From: CAZSWR01 sp964610885
Lineage (GTDB): Bacteria; Bacteroidota; Ignavibacteria; Kapaibacteriales; UBA2268
Direction of reading: 5' to 3'
DNA length: 25,474 nt
NCBI GenBank assembly: GCA_964610885.1
Contig: CAZSWR010000052.1
Span: 1-25,474, forward strand
Every line of letters begins with the position of its first letter. The first letter of the stretch is position 1. Positions 7,120 through 14,938 of this stretch are shown here, in pieces. The translations under genes and the position numbers were made by a program. Below the pieces are notes generated by a model. That model saw only the letters and a list, made by a program, of their open reading frames with translations. It was not told where the DNA came from and searched no databases.

Positions 7120-7151
7120 CAAAATTAATACATTTTTTCTTTTTGTGCAAA
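7120..7151 (-). promoter_or_regulatory. Consensus Bacteroidetes promoter for tRNA-Thr
   Basis: Read on the minus strand, TTTG (7148-7151) is followed after exactly 20 bp by TAATTTTG (7120-7127), a full match to the -33 TTTG / -7 TAnnTTTG pattern of the Bacteroidetes primary sigma factor. Transcription would begin about 15-20 nt before the tRNA. Confidence 0.75.
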
Positions 7152-7168
7152 TACTTTTTTTCAAATTA

Positions 7169-7945
7169 TTATTTTTTTAGCAGGCCATATTCGTCGAAAT
7201 CGCTGCGAACTGTGAATATAATACTTAAAAATAAAGTGATTACGCTCGCCGAGAAAATTGTGGTCAATATCAGTATCTGGTATTTAATTGCGGTCGTCGG
7301 GTCGCTGCCGCCCAGTATCTGACCGGTCATCATTCCCGGCAGCCATATCAGCCCTATTGCTGCTGTCTGCGCAATGCTTGGGGCCATTGCGTCGCGAATC
7401 GCGCCGGATATGAACGGGAACAAAGCCTCGCGCCGGCTGGCGCCACAAAGCAACATGTATTTATATGCCATCTCCTGCTTGGCAAGCCGATTGTCGTAGC
7501 TGCGCAGACCAATGACCGAACTGCCAAGGCAATTGCCGAGCATCATCCCGAGCATCGGTATTATATACCAAGCATTGAAAAAGTCTTCGACGCCGATCTG
7601 CACAAATGCGAAAACGGCACCATTGGCCACCATCGAAATAGTTACGGCAGCGACGAGCTGCGAAAGCCTTCTTACGGAAAACTTCCTGCTGGTCCGTTTC
7701 TGGAGTGTGGCGCCGGCCGCAGCCGCCATCACGAGCACCCACCCGACGTTCAGAATCGCGGAGTTCAACTCGAATATCCATTTCAAATACACGCCCAGCA
7801 GCGCCATCTGAGCAATCATTCGCCCGAAGGACACGAACGTGCTCCGCACGAGGCCCGTCTTGAAATATGCCAATATCCAGACTGGAACTGCCATCGCCAG
7901 AAGCCCCACCAGAAGGGCAGGAATGCTTATATCTTGTGCGCCCAT
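7169..7945 (-). CDS. fetB: FetB-like iron export ABC transporter permease (UPF0014)
   Basis: A 258-residue inner-membrane protein with about seven hydrophobic segments. It carries the strongly conserved family block WLPGMMTGQILGGSDP (201-216) followed by an AIKYQI segment. The family (YbbM/FetB) works with the ATPase FetA in iron export and resistance to oxidative stress in E. coli. No FetA-like ATPase is encoded next to it, so the ATPase must be elsewhere or the family member has another role here. It is the last gene of a minus-strand group hydE-lyase-fetB, starting only 31 bp after the lyase stop codon. A link between iron handling and hydrogenase maturation is therefore suggested but unproven. 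Confidence 0.85.
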   Translation of the reverse strand: MGAQDISIPALLVGLLAMAVPVWILAYFKTGLVRSTFVSFGRMIAQMALLGVYLKWIFELNSAILNVGWVLVMAAAAGATLQKRTSRKFSVRRLSQLVAAVTISMVANGAVFAFVQIGVEDFFNAWYIIPMLGMMLGNCLGSSVIGLRSYDNRLAKQEMAYKYMLLCGASRREALFPFISGAIRDAMAPSIAQTAAIGLIWLPGMMTGQILGGSDPTTAIKYQILILTTIFSASVITLFLSIIFTVRSDFDEYGLLKK

Positions 7946-7976
7946 TGTATTGCTTAAAACTTAAATAAAAAAACTT

Positions 7977-9362
7977 TCACTCTCTGTATCCCAATGCCAT
8001 AAGGTTCGATGGCGAAAGGATTCGGTCAACTGTTTCCCTCTCCGCTGCCGAATAGAGGAATTCCCTTACCGACGCCATGCCACTGGCGCGATATTCGATT
8101 ATCAGCTGCTCGCAACGCTTGTAGCCCCACGCGGGCAGGAAGGCAGTGATGATAGCTTCGTTTTCGTCGAAACGTTTCCGGCATACCTCTGCATTGGCTT
8201 CGATCTGTTTCGCGTGAGCGGCAAACATCGCAACAGCATTGCGCAGCATGGAGAGCGATTCGAGCATCGCGAAGCCGATCATCGGCAGGTATTCATTGAT
8301 CTGGAGCGTGCCGCCGGCCGCCAGACTGCAGACAATTTTATCGTTGGCCAGTGCCTTTTCGGCAATTTGAATCAGCGCCTCGATTACTACCGGGTTCACC
8401 TTCCCGGGCATGATCGACGAACCGGCCTGTAGCGGTGCGAGCCGAATTTCGCCAAGGAAATGCAACTGGCGCAGGTCTTTTGCGATTTTAGCCAGGTTCA
8501 CGGCCAGAGCGTTGAGCATGCCCGAAGCCTCGACGATTTGGTCAGCGTTTGCCGTTGCGTCCATCACCTGTTCGGCGCGCATCAGCCCGAGCGAGGAGTT
8601 GGCCCGGAGCTTTTCGATGACGCGAAAGATGTAGTCCCGCGGTGCCGTGAGTCCAGTGCCGACGGCTGTACCGCCAATATTGACCGTGCGGAGCCTTTCC
8701 TCGGCCTTGAAAGTGCGCCAGCGGTCGCGGGCAATTGCTTCGGCAAAGGCAGAAAATATACCGCCGAGGGCAATCGGTACGGCCGGCTGCAATTCGGTTC
8801 GCCCGATGGTTACGATGGATGCAAATTCCTTTTCTTTCGCCTGGAGGGCGCCCTGAAGCGTCGCAATTGCCTCGCTGAGGCTGCGAAAGCCCTCGATGAG
8901 CGCAATACGCAGCGCGGTGGGATAGACGTCGTTGGTCGATTGGTGCAGATTCGCGTGGTCGATGGGATTGATTCGCGAATAGTTGCCCTTGGCGCTGCCC
9001 GAGAGTTCGAGCGCTCGGTTGGCCAGCACTTCGTTCATGTTCATGTTGGTGGACGTGCCGGCGCCTCCCTGAAGAGCATCCGTGATGAACGAGTCCAGAT
9101 GCTGCCCGGCTGCAATCTCATCGCAGGCGAAGCAAATCGGATCGGAAATTTCGCGTGGCATGTAGCCAAGTTCGGCATTGGCTTGGCAGCAGGACTTTTT
9201 GACTATTGCAAGCGCTTTGATCAGTTCGGGGGGCACTTTGTATGGCGAGAGCTGGAAGTTAGCGGCTGCGCGGGCCGTGTGTATGCCCCAGAGAACCTCG
9301 ACAGGGATCTGCATTTCGCCCAAGAGGTCGGTCTCGGTTCGGAAGCCTGCATCACTGGGCAT
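7977..9362 (-). CDS. aspA: Aspartate ammonia-lyase-family enzyme (aspartase/fumarase superfamily)
   Basis: A 461-residue enzyme expected to cleave L-aspartate to fumarate and ammonia in the cytoplasm. It has the superfamily hallmarks: GTSTNMNMNEV (102-112), HANLHQSTNDVYPTA (136-150), GRTELQ (187-192) and the catalytic-loop signature GSSIMPGKVNP (314-324), whose serine is the general base. Residue 190 is Glu where I recall His or Gln after GRT in classical fumarases and aspartases, so substrate could differ. The start ATG lies 11 bp inside the 3' end of hydE and is preceded by GGAGG, indicating translational coupling with the maturase. Classical biosynthetic aspA genes are not normally fused to such an operon, and the coupling suggests a role tied to HydE. 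Adenylosuccinate lyase and argininosuccinate lyase are unlikely because of the NMNMNEV and GSSIMPGKVNP motifs. Confidence 0.87.
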   Translation of the reverse strand: MPSDAGFRTETDLLGEMQIPVEVLWGIHTARAAANFQLSPYKVPPELIKALAIVKKSCCQANAELGYMPREISDPICFACDEIAAGQHLDSFITDALQGGAGTSTNMNMNEVLANRALELSGSAKGNYSRINPIDHANLHQSTNDVYPTALRIALIEGFRSLSEAIATLQGALQAKEKEFASIVTIGRTELQPAVPIALGGIFSAFAEAIARDRWRTFKAEERLRTVNIGGTAVGTGLTAPRDYIFRVIEKLRANSSLGLMRAEQVMDATANADQIVEASGMLNALAVNLAKIAKDLRQLHFLGEIRLAPLQAGSSIMPGKVNPVVIEALIQIAEKALANDKIVCSLAAGGTLQINEYLPMIGFAMLESLSMLRNAVAMFAAHAKQIEANAEVCRKRFDENEAIITAFLPAWGYKRCEQLIIEYRASGMASVREFLYSAAERETVDRILSPSNLMALGYRE

Positions 9363-10458
9363 TTCTCTTCCTCCTGCTGGCGAAGTGTTTGGGGTCTCCC
9401 CATTCGTTTCTGGCGATTTCGCGGCCCACCGAATCGATTCTTCGTTCCAAGCAGAACTTGCACATTTCGGTGGTGTCCTCCACGCAGGGTTTGCCCTCGT
9501 AGAGCAAGTAATCTTTGCGGTGGCCGATGGGGCTGGTCTGTGGCATGACGACGTTCGCGCCGAAGCGCAATCCTGCCTCGCGGCCGAGCGGGTCGATCGC
9601 TTGGAGGGCGGTGGTGGCGGCTATGTTCACGTCCTTCAGTGCCAGCCGGACAGCACCGATCATCCTCAGTGCAAGCCTATATATCTGTTTCAGCCGGGTT
9701 TGGTTTTCGTCGAAGAATTCGCCCATCGGTGTGTCTTTGTGCGAGATGTATGGACCCATACCGATCATGTCTATATCCATATCGCGAAAGAAGAGGACGT
9801 CGCGGGCCAGGTCTTCGGTGGTCTGCCCCGGCAGGCCGATCATCACACCGGTTCCGGTCTGGAAGCCGACGCGGATCAGGGAGCGAAGGGATTCCAAACG
9901 GCGCTGGAAATCAATTTCCTTCGGATGAATCCGCGCGAATAGTTCCGGATTGGTGGTTTCGATGCGCAGCAAGTACCGGTGCGCCCCCGCTGCAAAGAAT
10001 TTCCTGTATGTTTCCTCGGGTTGCTCGCCGACGGAGAGCGTGATGCCCAGGCCCTCTGGCAAATCCTCGGAGCGGGTTTCGCGCTTGATTGTCTCGACCA
10101 AATCGCAGACAAAATCCACGAATTGCGTGTCGCGGCGTTCGCCCGATTGCAGCACCATGGAGCCATAGCCCTCGGAGGCGATCCAGCGCGCCGAGGAAAG
10201 AATATCTTCTTTGGAAAGTGTATAGCGATCGTAGTTCGGATTGCTCTTTCGGATGCCGCAATAGAGGCAATCGCAAGTGCATATATTGGAGAATTCGACC
10301 AAACCCCGGAAATAAACCTTGTTCCCAATATATTCGTTCAGAGTTTTCGTGGCGGCCTGCTCGATTATCGAGTGCGACTCTTCGGAATCGGCTTCCAATA
10401 TGCTGACAATATCTTGGAAATCGAGTTCCGCTTTGTTTACAATTTGAATTAAATCCAT
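9352..10458 (-). CDS. hydE: [FeFe]-hydrogenase maturase HydE (radical SAM)
   Basis: A 368-residue radical SAM enzyme that, in known systems, processes the Fe(CO)2(CN)-cysteine complex made by HydG during assembly of the H-cluster binuclear site. The radical SAM motif CxxxCxxC is at residues 60, 64 and 67 (within FSNICTCDCLYCGIRK). A second C-x7-C-x2-C motif (325, 333, 336) has the same spacing as the auxiliary cluster ligands of Thermotoga HydE. The TIM-barrel signature YLLRIETTNPELF and the GVMIGLPGQT segment also fit. The C-terminal auxiliary motif separates it from BioB and favours HydE over PylB. It is first in the hydE-lyase-fetB operon. No hydF, hydG or hydrogenase gene lies in the window. 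The start is the ATG at 10458. Confidence 0.9.
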   Translation of the reverse strand: MDLIQIVNKAELDFQDIVSILEADSEESHSIIEQAATKTLNEYIGNKVYFRGLVEFSNICTCDCLYCGIRKSNPNYDRYTLSKEDILSSARWIASEGYGSMVLQSGERRDTQFVDFVCDLVETIKRETRSEDLPEGLGITLSVGEQPEETYRKFFAAGAHRYLLRIETTNPELFARIHPKEIDFQRRLESLRSLIRVGFQTGTGVMIGLPGQTTEDLARDVLFFRDMDIDMIGMGPYISHKDTPMGEFFDENQTRLKQIYRLALRMIGAVRLALKDVNIAATTALQAIDPLGREAGLRFGANVVMPQTSPIGHRKDYLLYEGKPCVEDTTEMCKFCLERRIDSVGREIARNEWGDPKHFASRRKRNAQ

Positions 10459-10637
10459 AATTTTTCAAATATTTCAAAAAACACATGTATAATAACGAAT
10501 TCGGCGGCTAATAATTTGATTCGCATTGCGTGTGCTGAATTTGCGCCAACTCGAAATGACAATTGATTCTCAATTAGCTTAGCCGGATTTCTGTATTCTT
10601 AACAAGAAATTGATGCAGCTGTTTTAATATTTTTTCG

Positions 10638-10645
10638 TAAATTTG
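10638..10645 (+). promoter_or_regulatory. Possible -7 promoter element for glgA
   Basis: TAAATTTG is a perfect match to the TAnnTTTG -7 box and lies 48 bp before the glgA ATG. No TTTG is found at the right distance upstream, so the -33 part is weak or absent. The 235-bp gap between hydE and glgA is otherwise AT-rich and featureless. Confidence 0.35.
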
Positions 10646-10693
10646 TAGTTTAAGATATGTTGTTTTAAAATTTAGATTTAGAAGACATACAAA

Positions 10694-12181
10694 ATGGCAA
10701 AACCTTTAAGCATCCTGTTCGTTAGTAGCGAAGTTTATCCTTTTATCAAAGCCGGAGGCGTTGGTGACGTATCGTATTCGTTGCCCTTGGCGCTCCGAGA
10801 ATTCGGCCACGACGTGCGTGTTATGTTCCCAAAATACGGCGTGGTTTCCGAGCGCCGGAACAAGATTCACGAAATTAACCGTTTGCGCGACATTCCAATC
10901 CCCGTTGGCAAAATCAGCGAACCGGCCACAGTGAAATCATCCTCGGTGAACAACCCACGGATGAAGGTTCAGGCATACATCACGACAAATACGAAGTACT
11001 TCGATGCAATTAAAGGTATTTACGCCGATGCGAAAACCGGCCTTGACTATCCGAACAACGACGAACGTTTCCTTTATTTCTGCCGTACCGTGCTGGACAC
11101 CTGCCTGATTCTCGGTTGGTTCCCGGACATCATCCATTGCAACGACTGGCAGGCGGCAATCATTCCCGCATTCATGCGGACGATGCACGCAGCGAAATTT
11201 AAAAAGACCAGGACTCTGTTCACGATACATAATTTTTACAATCAGGGTGTGTTCGCCGAAAGCACTTTCGAGAAGACCAATTTGGGCAAAGCAGTTTTCG
11301 ACAACGTGATGCACAAAAAGAATTTCAACTTCATGAAGGCCGGCCTTATGTATTCGGACCGCCTGACCACCGTCAGCCCGAACTATGCCGATGAAATCCT
11401 GAAGGAAAGCAAATACAGCAACGGACTGAGCGCCGTATTGGCCGAGCGGGCAGACAAATTCGTCGGCATCCGCAACGGCATCGATATTTGGACATGGAAT
11501 CCGCGCACGGACATACTGCTGGACGACAAATTCGACGACGACTTTTTTGCTTTCAAAAACGCCAACAAAGCGTCCATGCTCCGCGAGTTCAAATTGGAAC
11601 CGAAGCTCGGCGTCCCCACGATCGGCATGGTCTCCCGGGTGTGCACCGAAAAGGGCGTGGAACTCTTTATCGAGAATGCAGACGCAATCTTCGAGAACAA
11701 TTTGCAGATTGTTTTCCTTGGCGATGGCGATTCGGAGCTGAAGGCAAAACTGAAATTGATCCAGAAAAAGTATCCTAAGAAATTTTCAACTCGTTTCGAA
11801 TTCGACGAGACGCTGGCCCACAAGATCGAAGCCGGTTCGGACATGTTCCTGATGCCTTCGCTCTACGAACCTTGCGGCCTGAACGCAATGTATTCGCTGG
11901 CTTACGGCTCGGTGCCCATCGTGCGCGCCACGGGCGGGCTGGCCGACACAGTGAAGGACTGCGAGAAGAGCAAAGGCGGGAATGGATTCACGTTCCGCAA
12001 TGCAAACAGCGCCGACCTGCTGAAAGCAATCAAACGCGCTACCGATTACTACCAGAATCCCGACGAATGGGCTGCCCTGGCCGAACGCGGCATGAAAAGC
12101 GATTTCTCGTGGAACGAAGGCGCAAAGAAATATGATGAAATTTATTACCAGCTGATGAAAGACGGCGAGAGCAAAAAGTAA
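10694..12181 (+). CDS. glgA: Glycogen/starch synthase, GT5 family
   Basis: A 495-residue cytoplasmic enzyme that elongates alpha-1,4-glucan using ADP- or UDP-glucose. The N-terminal nucleotide-sugar loop is KAGGVGDV (19-26), a conservative variant of the usual KTGGLGDV. The middle region includes IHCNDWQAAIIPAF and a TIHNFYNQG segment. The C-terminal Rossmann domain contains GMVSRVCTEKG with its conserved Arg and Lys, and PSLYEPCGLNAMYSLAYG (388-405), whose Glu392 matches the catalytic Glu377 of E. coli GlgA. ATGGLADTV follows. The length is normal. It leads a plus-strand series with a lipoprotein, an outer-membrane barrel protein and hslV. I recall that Bacteroidetes genomes often place a DUF4270 lipoprotein after this type of synthase. 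Confidence 0.93.
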   Translation: MAKPLSILFVSSEVYPFIKAGGVGDVSYSLPLALREFGHDVRVMFPKYGVVSERRNKIHEINRLRDIPIPVGKISEPATVKSSSVNNPRMKVQAYITTNTKYFDAIKGIYADAKTGLDYPNNDERFLYFCRTVLDTCLILGWFPDIIHCNDWQAAIIPAFMRTMHAAKFKKTRTLFTIHNFYNQGVFAESTFEKTNLGKAVFDNVMHKKNFNFMKAGLMYSDRLTTVSPNYADEILKESKYSNGLSAVLAERADKFVGIRNGIDIWTWNPRTDILLDDKFDDDFFAFKNANKASMLREFKLEPKLGVPTIGMVSRVCTEKGVELFIENADAIFENNLQIVFLGDGDSELKAKLKLIQKKYPKKFSTRFEFDETLAHKIEAGSDMFLMPSLYEPCGLNAMYSLAYGSVPIVRATGGLADTVKDCEKSKGGNGFTFRNANSADLLKAIKRATDYYQNPDEWAALAERGMKSDFSWNEGAKKYDEIYYQLMKDGESKK

Positions 12182-12376
12182 TATGCTGCGCGCGCCGTCA
12201 TTGCCGGCTTCTTTATTCGTTCTTGAAAATATGTATAGTGCTCTATGCCAAACAAAAACACTCCGGGCCGAGGCGCCAAGGGCACCGGGCAAAACCCGAT
12301 GGAAACTTTGCCGAGAGGCGGACGTATTAACTTGTTGGGCGTATTTTTTTCATACTTTGCAGTTAGAAGTAATAAT
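12182..12376 (+). other. GC-rich structured intergenic stretch after glgA
   Basis: 195 bp containing several short hairpins in a row: CACCGGG (12283-12289) with CCCGATG (12295-12301, one mismatch), and GCC-GAGA-GGC with a GNRA tetraloop (12310-12319). A T-run follows at 12344-12350, then a TACTTTG box resembling a promoter just before the lipoprotein gene. It could be a weak terminator plus promoter. I recognise no known riboswitch. Confidence 0.35.
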
Positions 12377-13699
12377 ATGATAAATAACAGTGCAAAAAAA
12401 ACGATGCTGAAACTATTCGGCATAGCACTATTGATAACACTTTCGTCCTTGCTGCATTCGTGCAACGACTTGCCGACGGCAATTGCCTACGATATGCTGA
12501 ACGATACAGTTGCTTTGCATACAGTATCGAACACCACGCATAAATTGATTACTCATTCCGAATGGAATACGACCGGAGTCGCAAACATCAACACGTCCGG
12601 CGCGCTGATCGGCCGCACGCCCAGCACCACCGCTTTCGCTATTGCCCAGTTCTATATGCCGGACACCTTGGGCTATGTGAAGCCGGAGGACATGGTTTCA
12701 TCGACCATCATTATGTACGCTAAGCAATACGTGTTAGGCGACACATTAAGCAACCAACTCTCCTTCCGCGGCTACGACATGTTCCGCTGGGATACAGCTT
12801 TCACTTATGAAACAGTTTTCCCACACGGCTCGAAGTACTCCCCATACATCGACTACAGCAAAGTATTGACCGAATTCGATGGCCAAATCTCATATACGGA
12901 CACTATGACCACAATCGAGATGCCGTTCTCGACCAACAAGACAGCCGAATGGCTCTACAAAAATGCTCAAAAAGACACTTTCCTTGTCTGGAATTCGAGC
13001 ACATTGGTGTACGATACGACCATCCGCTCGAAGGACATATTCGGCGTGGCGCTCCTGCCCGGCGAAAATTCTAACGTGATTCGCCAATTCTCGACCGTCT
13101 CCGGCAATAATGGCGACAGGGAACACACCCAGCTGCGTATGATTTTCCGCAATGCGAAAAAGGATTACGCTCTCGATACGATTACTGTCGGGTCCAACTC
13201 GATATACTTTGCCCAGAACACTCTGAAAAAAGATACCAAGAAACTATACATCCAGGGCGCCGTAACGCTTACGTCCAATCTGGAATTCGACATCAGCATG
13301 ATCCCGAAATACGCATACATTCATTCGGCCATGCTCGAACTGACGCTCGACCCGGACGAATCGATTGGCGGAAGGTCGCCTCTGAACGACACCATAGAGG
13401 CCGGATACTATTTGGAAAATGCTTTCCGAATATACAACAGCCCGAAATTCGCTTTCTATGGCTTGCGCCAATCGGACGAATCGCGCCACAATATTTTCGC
13501 TTTCACGGACATAGCCCCAATGTTGCAGTTCTGCCTGCGCAACGACAAGCGGGCAAAGCTCTATTTCTTCGACTATGGAATATCGAGCCGATACGCGCAG
13601 GCGAACATGTACTCTTTCTTTGGCCCGGAATGCACTGATGAATCAAAGCGGCCCAAGCTAACAATTATTTATTCGGAAATGCCCACTTATGGTAAATAA
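12377..13699 (+). CDS. Exported lipoprotein, possibly DUF4270-like
   Basis: A 440-residue protein when started at 12377. That start gives a proper lipoprotein signal peptide: a lysine-containing N-terminus, a hydrophobic core LFGIALLITLSSLL (13-26) and a cysteine at residue 29 in LHSC. A start at the ATG at 12404 would also work. A longer frame from 12245 would bury the signal. The mature part is rich in Thr, Asp, Tyr and Ser, with long beta-type stretches and no enzyme motif I know. The segment IGRTPSTTAFAIAQFY and the position directly after glgA resemble DUF4270 lipoproteins of Bacteroidetes, but this is a weak assignment. The 3' end overlaps the next gene by 11 bp, suggesting coupled expression with the outer-membrane protein. 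Confidence 0.75.
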   Translation: MINNSAKKTMLKLFGIALLITLSSLLHSCNDLPTAIAYDMLNDTVALHTVSNTTHKLITHSEWNTTGVANINTSGALIGRTPSTTAFAIAQFYMPDTLGYVKPEDMVSSTIIMYAKQYVLGDTLSNQLSFRGYDMFRWDTAFTYETVFPHGSKYSPYIDYSKVLTEFDGQISYTDTMTTIEMPFSTNKTAEWLYKNAQKDTFLVWNSSTLVYDTTIRSKDIFGVALLPGENSNVIRQFSTVSGNNGDREHTQLRMIFRNAKKDYALDTITVGSNSIYFAQNTLKKDTKKLYIQGAVTLTSNLEFDISMIPKYAYIHSAMLELTLDPDESIGGRSPLNDTIEAGYYLENAFRIYNSPKFAFYGLRQSDESRHNIFAFTDIAPMLQFCLRNDKRAKLYFFDYGISSRYAQANMYSFFGPECTDESKRPKLTIIYSEMPTYGK

Positions 13700-14927
13700 T
13701 ATTAAAAAATCGATTGCAGTCGCAATTCTATTCATTGCTGCCGCGGCCCAGGTCTATTCGCAGGGCGGTTCAAATTATTCGATTATCGGTTTCGGCGATA
13801 TTTACAACAATACGAATGCTTTCTACCAAGGCTTGGCCGGCACTTCGATTGCCATACCGAGCGAAGAGGCTATCAATACGGCCAACCCGGCTCTGTTGCC
13901 CTTCGTCAGCTCCACGAGACTCGAAATCGGCTATAGATTCAATCAGCATTACAACAAAACAGAGAATTCGTCCCTTTGGCAAAATAACGGCGAACTTACC
14001 GGCGCCCAGGCTGTCTTCTCGGTGGATACCGCCATCGGGCTTAGCTTTGCTGCCGGAATCGCACCGTATTCGAGCGTGAATTACTACATCGCGAACGCCT
14101 TGGTCACCACCGCCAACGATACCAAAGTGGAAGGAATTGGCTACTATCAGGGCCAAGGAGGCATCAGCAAGGCATTTGCGGCCGGAGGAGTCAGTATCAA
14201 TAAATACCTTTCCGTCGGCACCTCGTTTACTGTTTACTTCGGTACGATTAATTCGCTCACTCAGGTGAATTTTAGCAATACAACGAACAATTCCTATTTC
14301 GAGAAGGACGACAAATTCTCGGGAATTTCGTATAAAATCGGACTGTACTCCAATCCGACTCCCAACCTTGGCATCGGCGTTTACTACGAGAAATACAGCA
14401 ACTGGAAATATACCGAAGACATCATATACCCATCGGTCTATAGCACTTCCTCAACGCTTTTCACCAAGAATTACGATTGCGAAGTGCCCGACCAAATCGG
14501 GGTCGGTGTGTCTTACAAAATAGAAAAATTCGTCTTGGGCGCTGATTTCGTGAAGCAAGACTTCTCAAAATTCAAATACAACGCTGGCGCAATCGGTTCC
14601 TTCTCCGATGCGTATAGCACTTCTGTCGGCGTGTCCCGCTTGGGGAACACATCGTATTCCGCCGGCATACTCGACCGGATTACGTACAATTTCGGCTTTG
14701 CATACAGCAACCTGTACTACAAGGCCAAAGGCGAGCAAATCAAAGAATATTACGGTGCCATCGGGTTCCATATCCCCGTCGTCGGCTCGACCTACCTGGA
14801 CGCTTCGTTCAACGTGGGCCAACGCGGCACCAAAGACAACGGATTGATCAAAGAGACATTCTGCCGCTGCTTGTTCAATTTCAGCATCGGCGAATCATGG
14901 TTCAAACCATACAAACGTGAATATTAG
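13689..14927 (+). CDS. Outer-membrane beta-barrel protein, function unknown
   Basis: A 412-residue protein with a clear signal peptide, positively charged then AVAILFIAAAAQVYS, probably cleaved near residue 24 before QGG. The mature N-terminus reads YSIIGFGDIYN with a downstream NPALLPF motif. This resembles Bacteroidetes outer-membrane proteins of the OMPP1/FadL-like or related transporter class, in which a YS-GxG opening and an NPA motif are common. The rest is an alternating aromatic/glycine pattern (GIGVYYEKYSNWKY and similar), as expected for a transmembrane barrel of about 14 strands. It has no T9SS sorting domain. It overlaps the preceding lipoprotein gene by 11 bp, so the two may form an envelope complex. 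The ligand is unknown. Confidence 0.78.
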   Translation: MVNNIKKSIAVAILFIAAAAQVYSQGGSNYSIIGFGDIYNNTNAFYQGLAGTSIAIPSEEAINTANPALLPFVSSTRLEIGYRFNQHYNKTENSSLWQNNGELTGAQAVFSVDTAIGLSFAAGIAPYSSVNYYIANALVTTANDTKVEGIGYYQGQGGISKAFAAGGVSINKYLSVGTSFTVYFGTINSLTQVNFSNTTNNSYFEKDDKFSGISYKIGLYSNPTPNLGIGVYYEKYSNWKYTEDIIYPSVYSTSSTLFTKNYDCEVPDQIGVGVSYKIEKFVLGADFVKQDFSKFKYNAGAIGSFSDAYSTSVGVSRLGNTSYSAGILDRITYNFGFAYSNLYYKAKGEQIKEYYGAIGFHIPVVGSTYLDASFNVGQRGTKDNGLIKETFCRCLFNFSIGESWFKPYKREY

Positions 14928-14938
14928 TTCAAAAATTA

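Noticed and set aside
8460..9548. Long plus-strand open frame antisense to the aspartase-family lyase
   Set aside because: It overlaps the full catalytic region of the lyase, has no recognisable domain, and spans the hydE/lyase junction; it is a shadow of GC-rich coding DNA.
9352..10458. Biotin synthase or methylornithine synthase instead of HydE
   Set aside because: The C-terminal C-x7-C-x2-C motif matches the auxiliary cluster spacing of HydE, and the protein lacks the biotin synthase [2Fe-2S] ligand pattern.
12245..12350. A known riboswitch upstream of the lipoprotein gene
   Set aside because: Short hairpins are present, but I could not match any riboswitch consensus (cobalamin, TPP, glycine, c-di-GMP were considered).
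12245..12376. N-terminal extension of the lipoprotein after glgA
   Set aside because: It would place 44 polar residues before the signal peptide; the ATG at 12377 gives a normal lipoprotein start.
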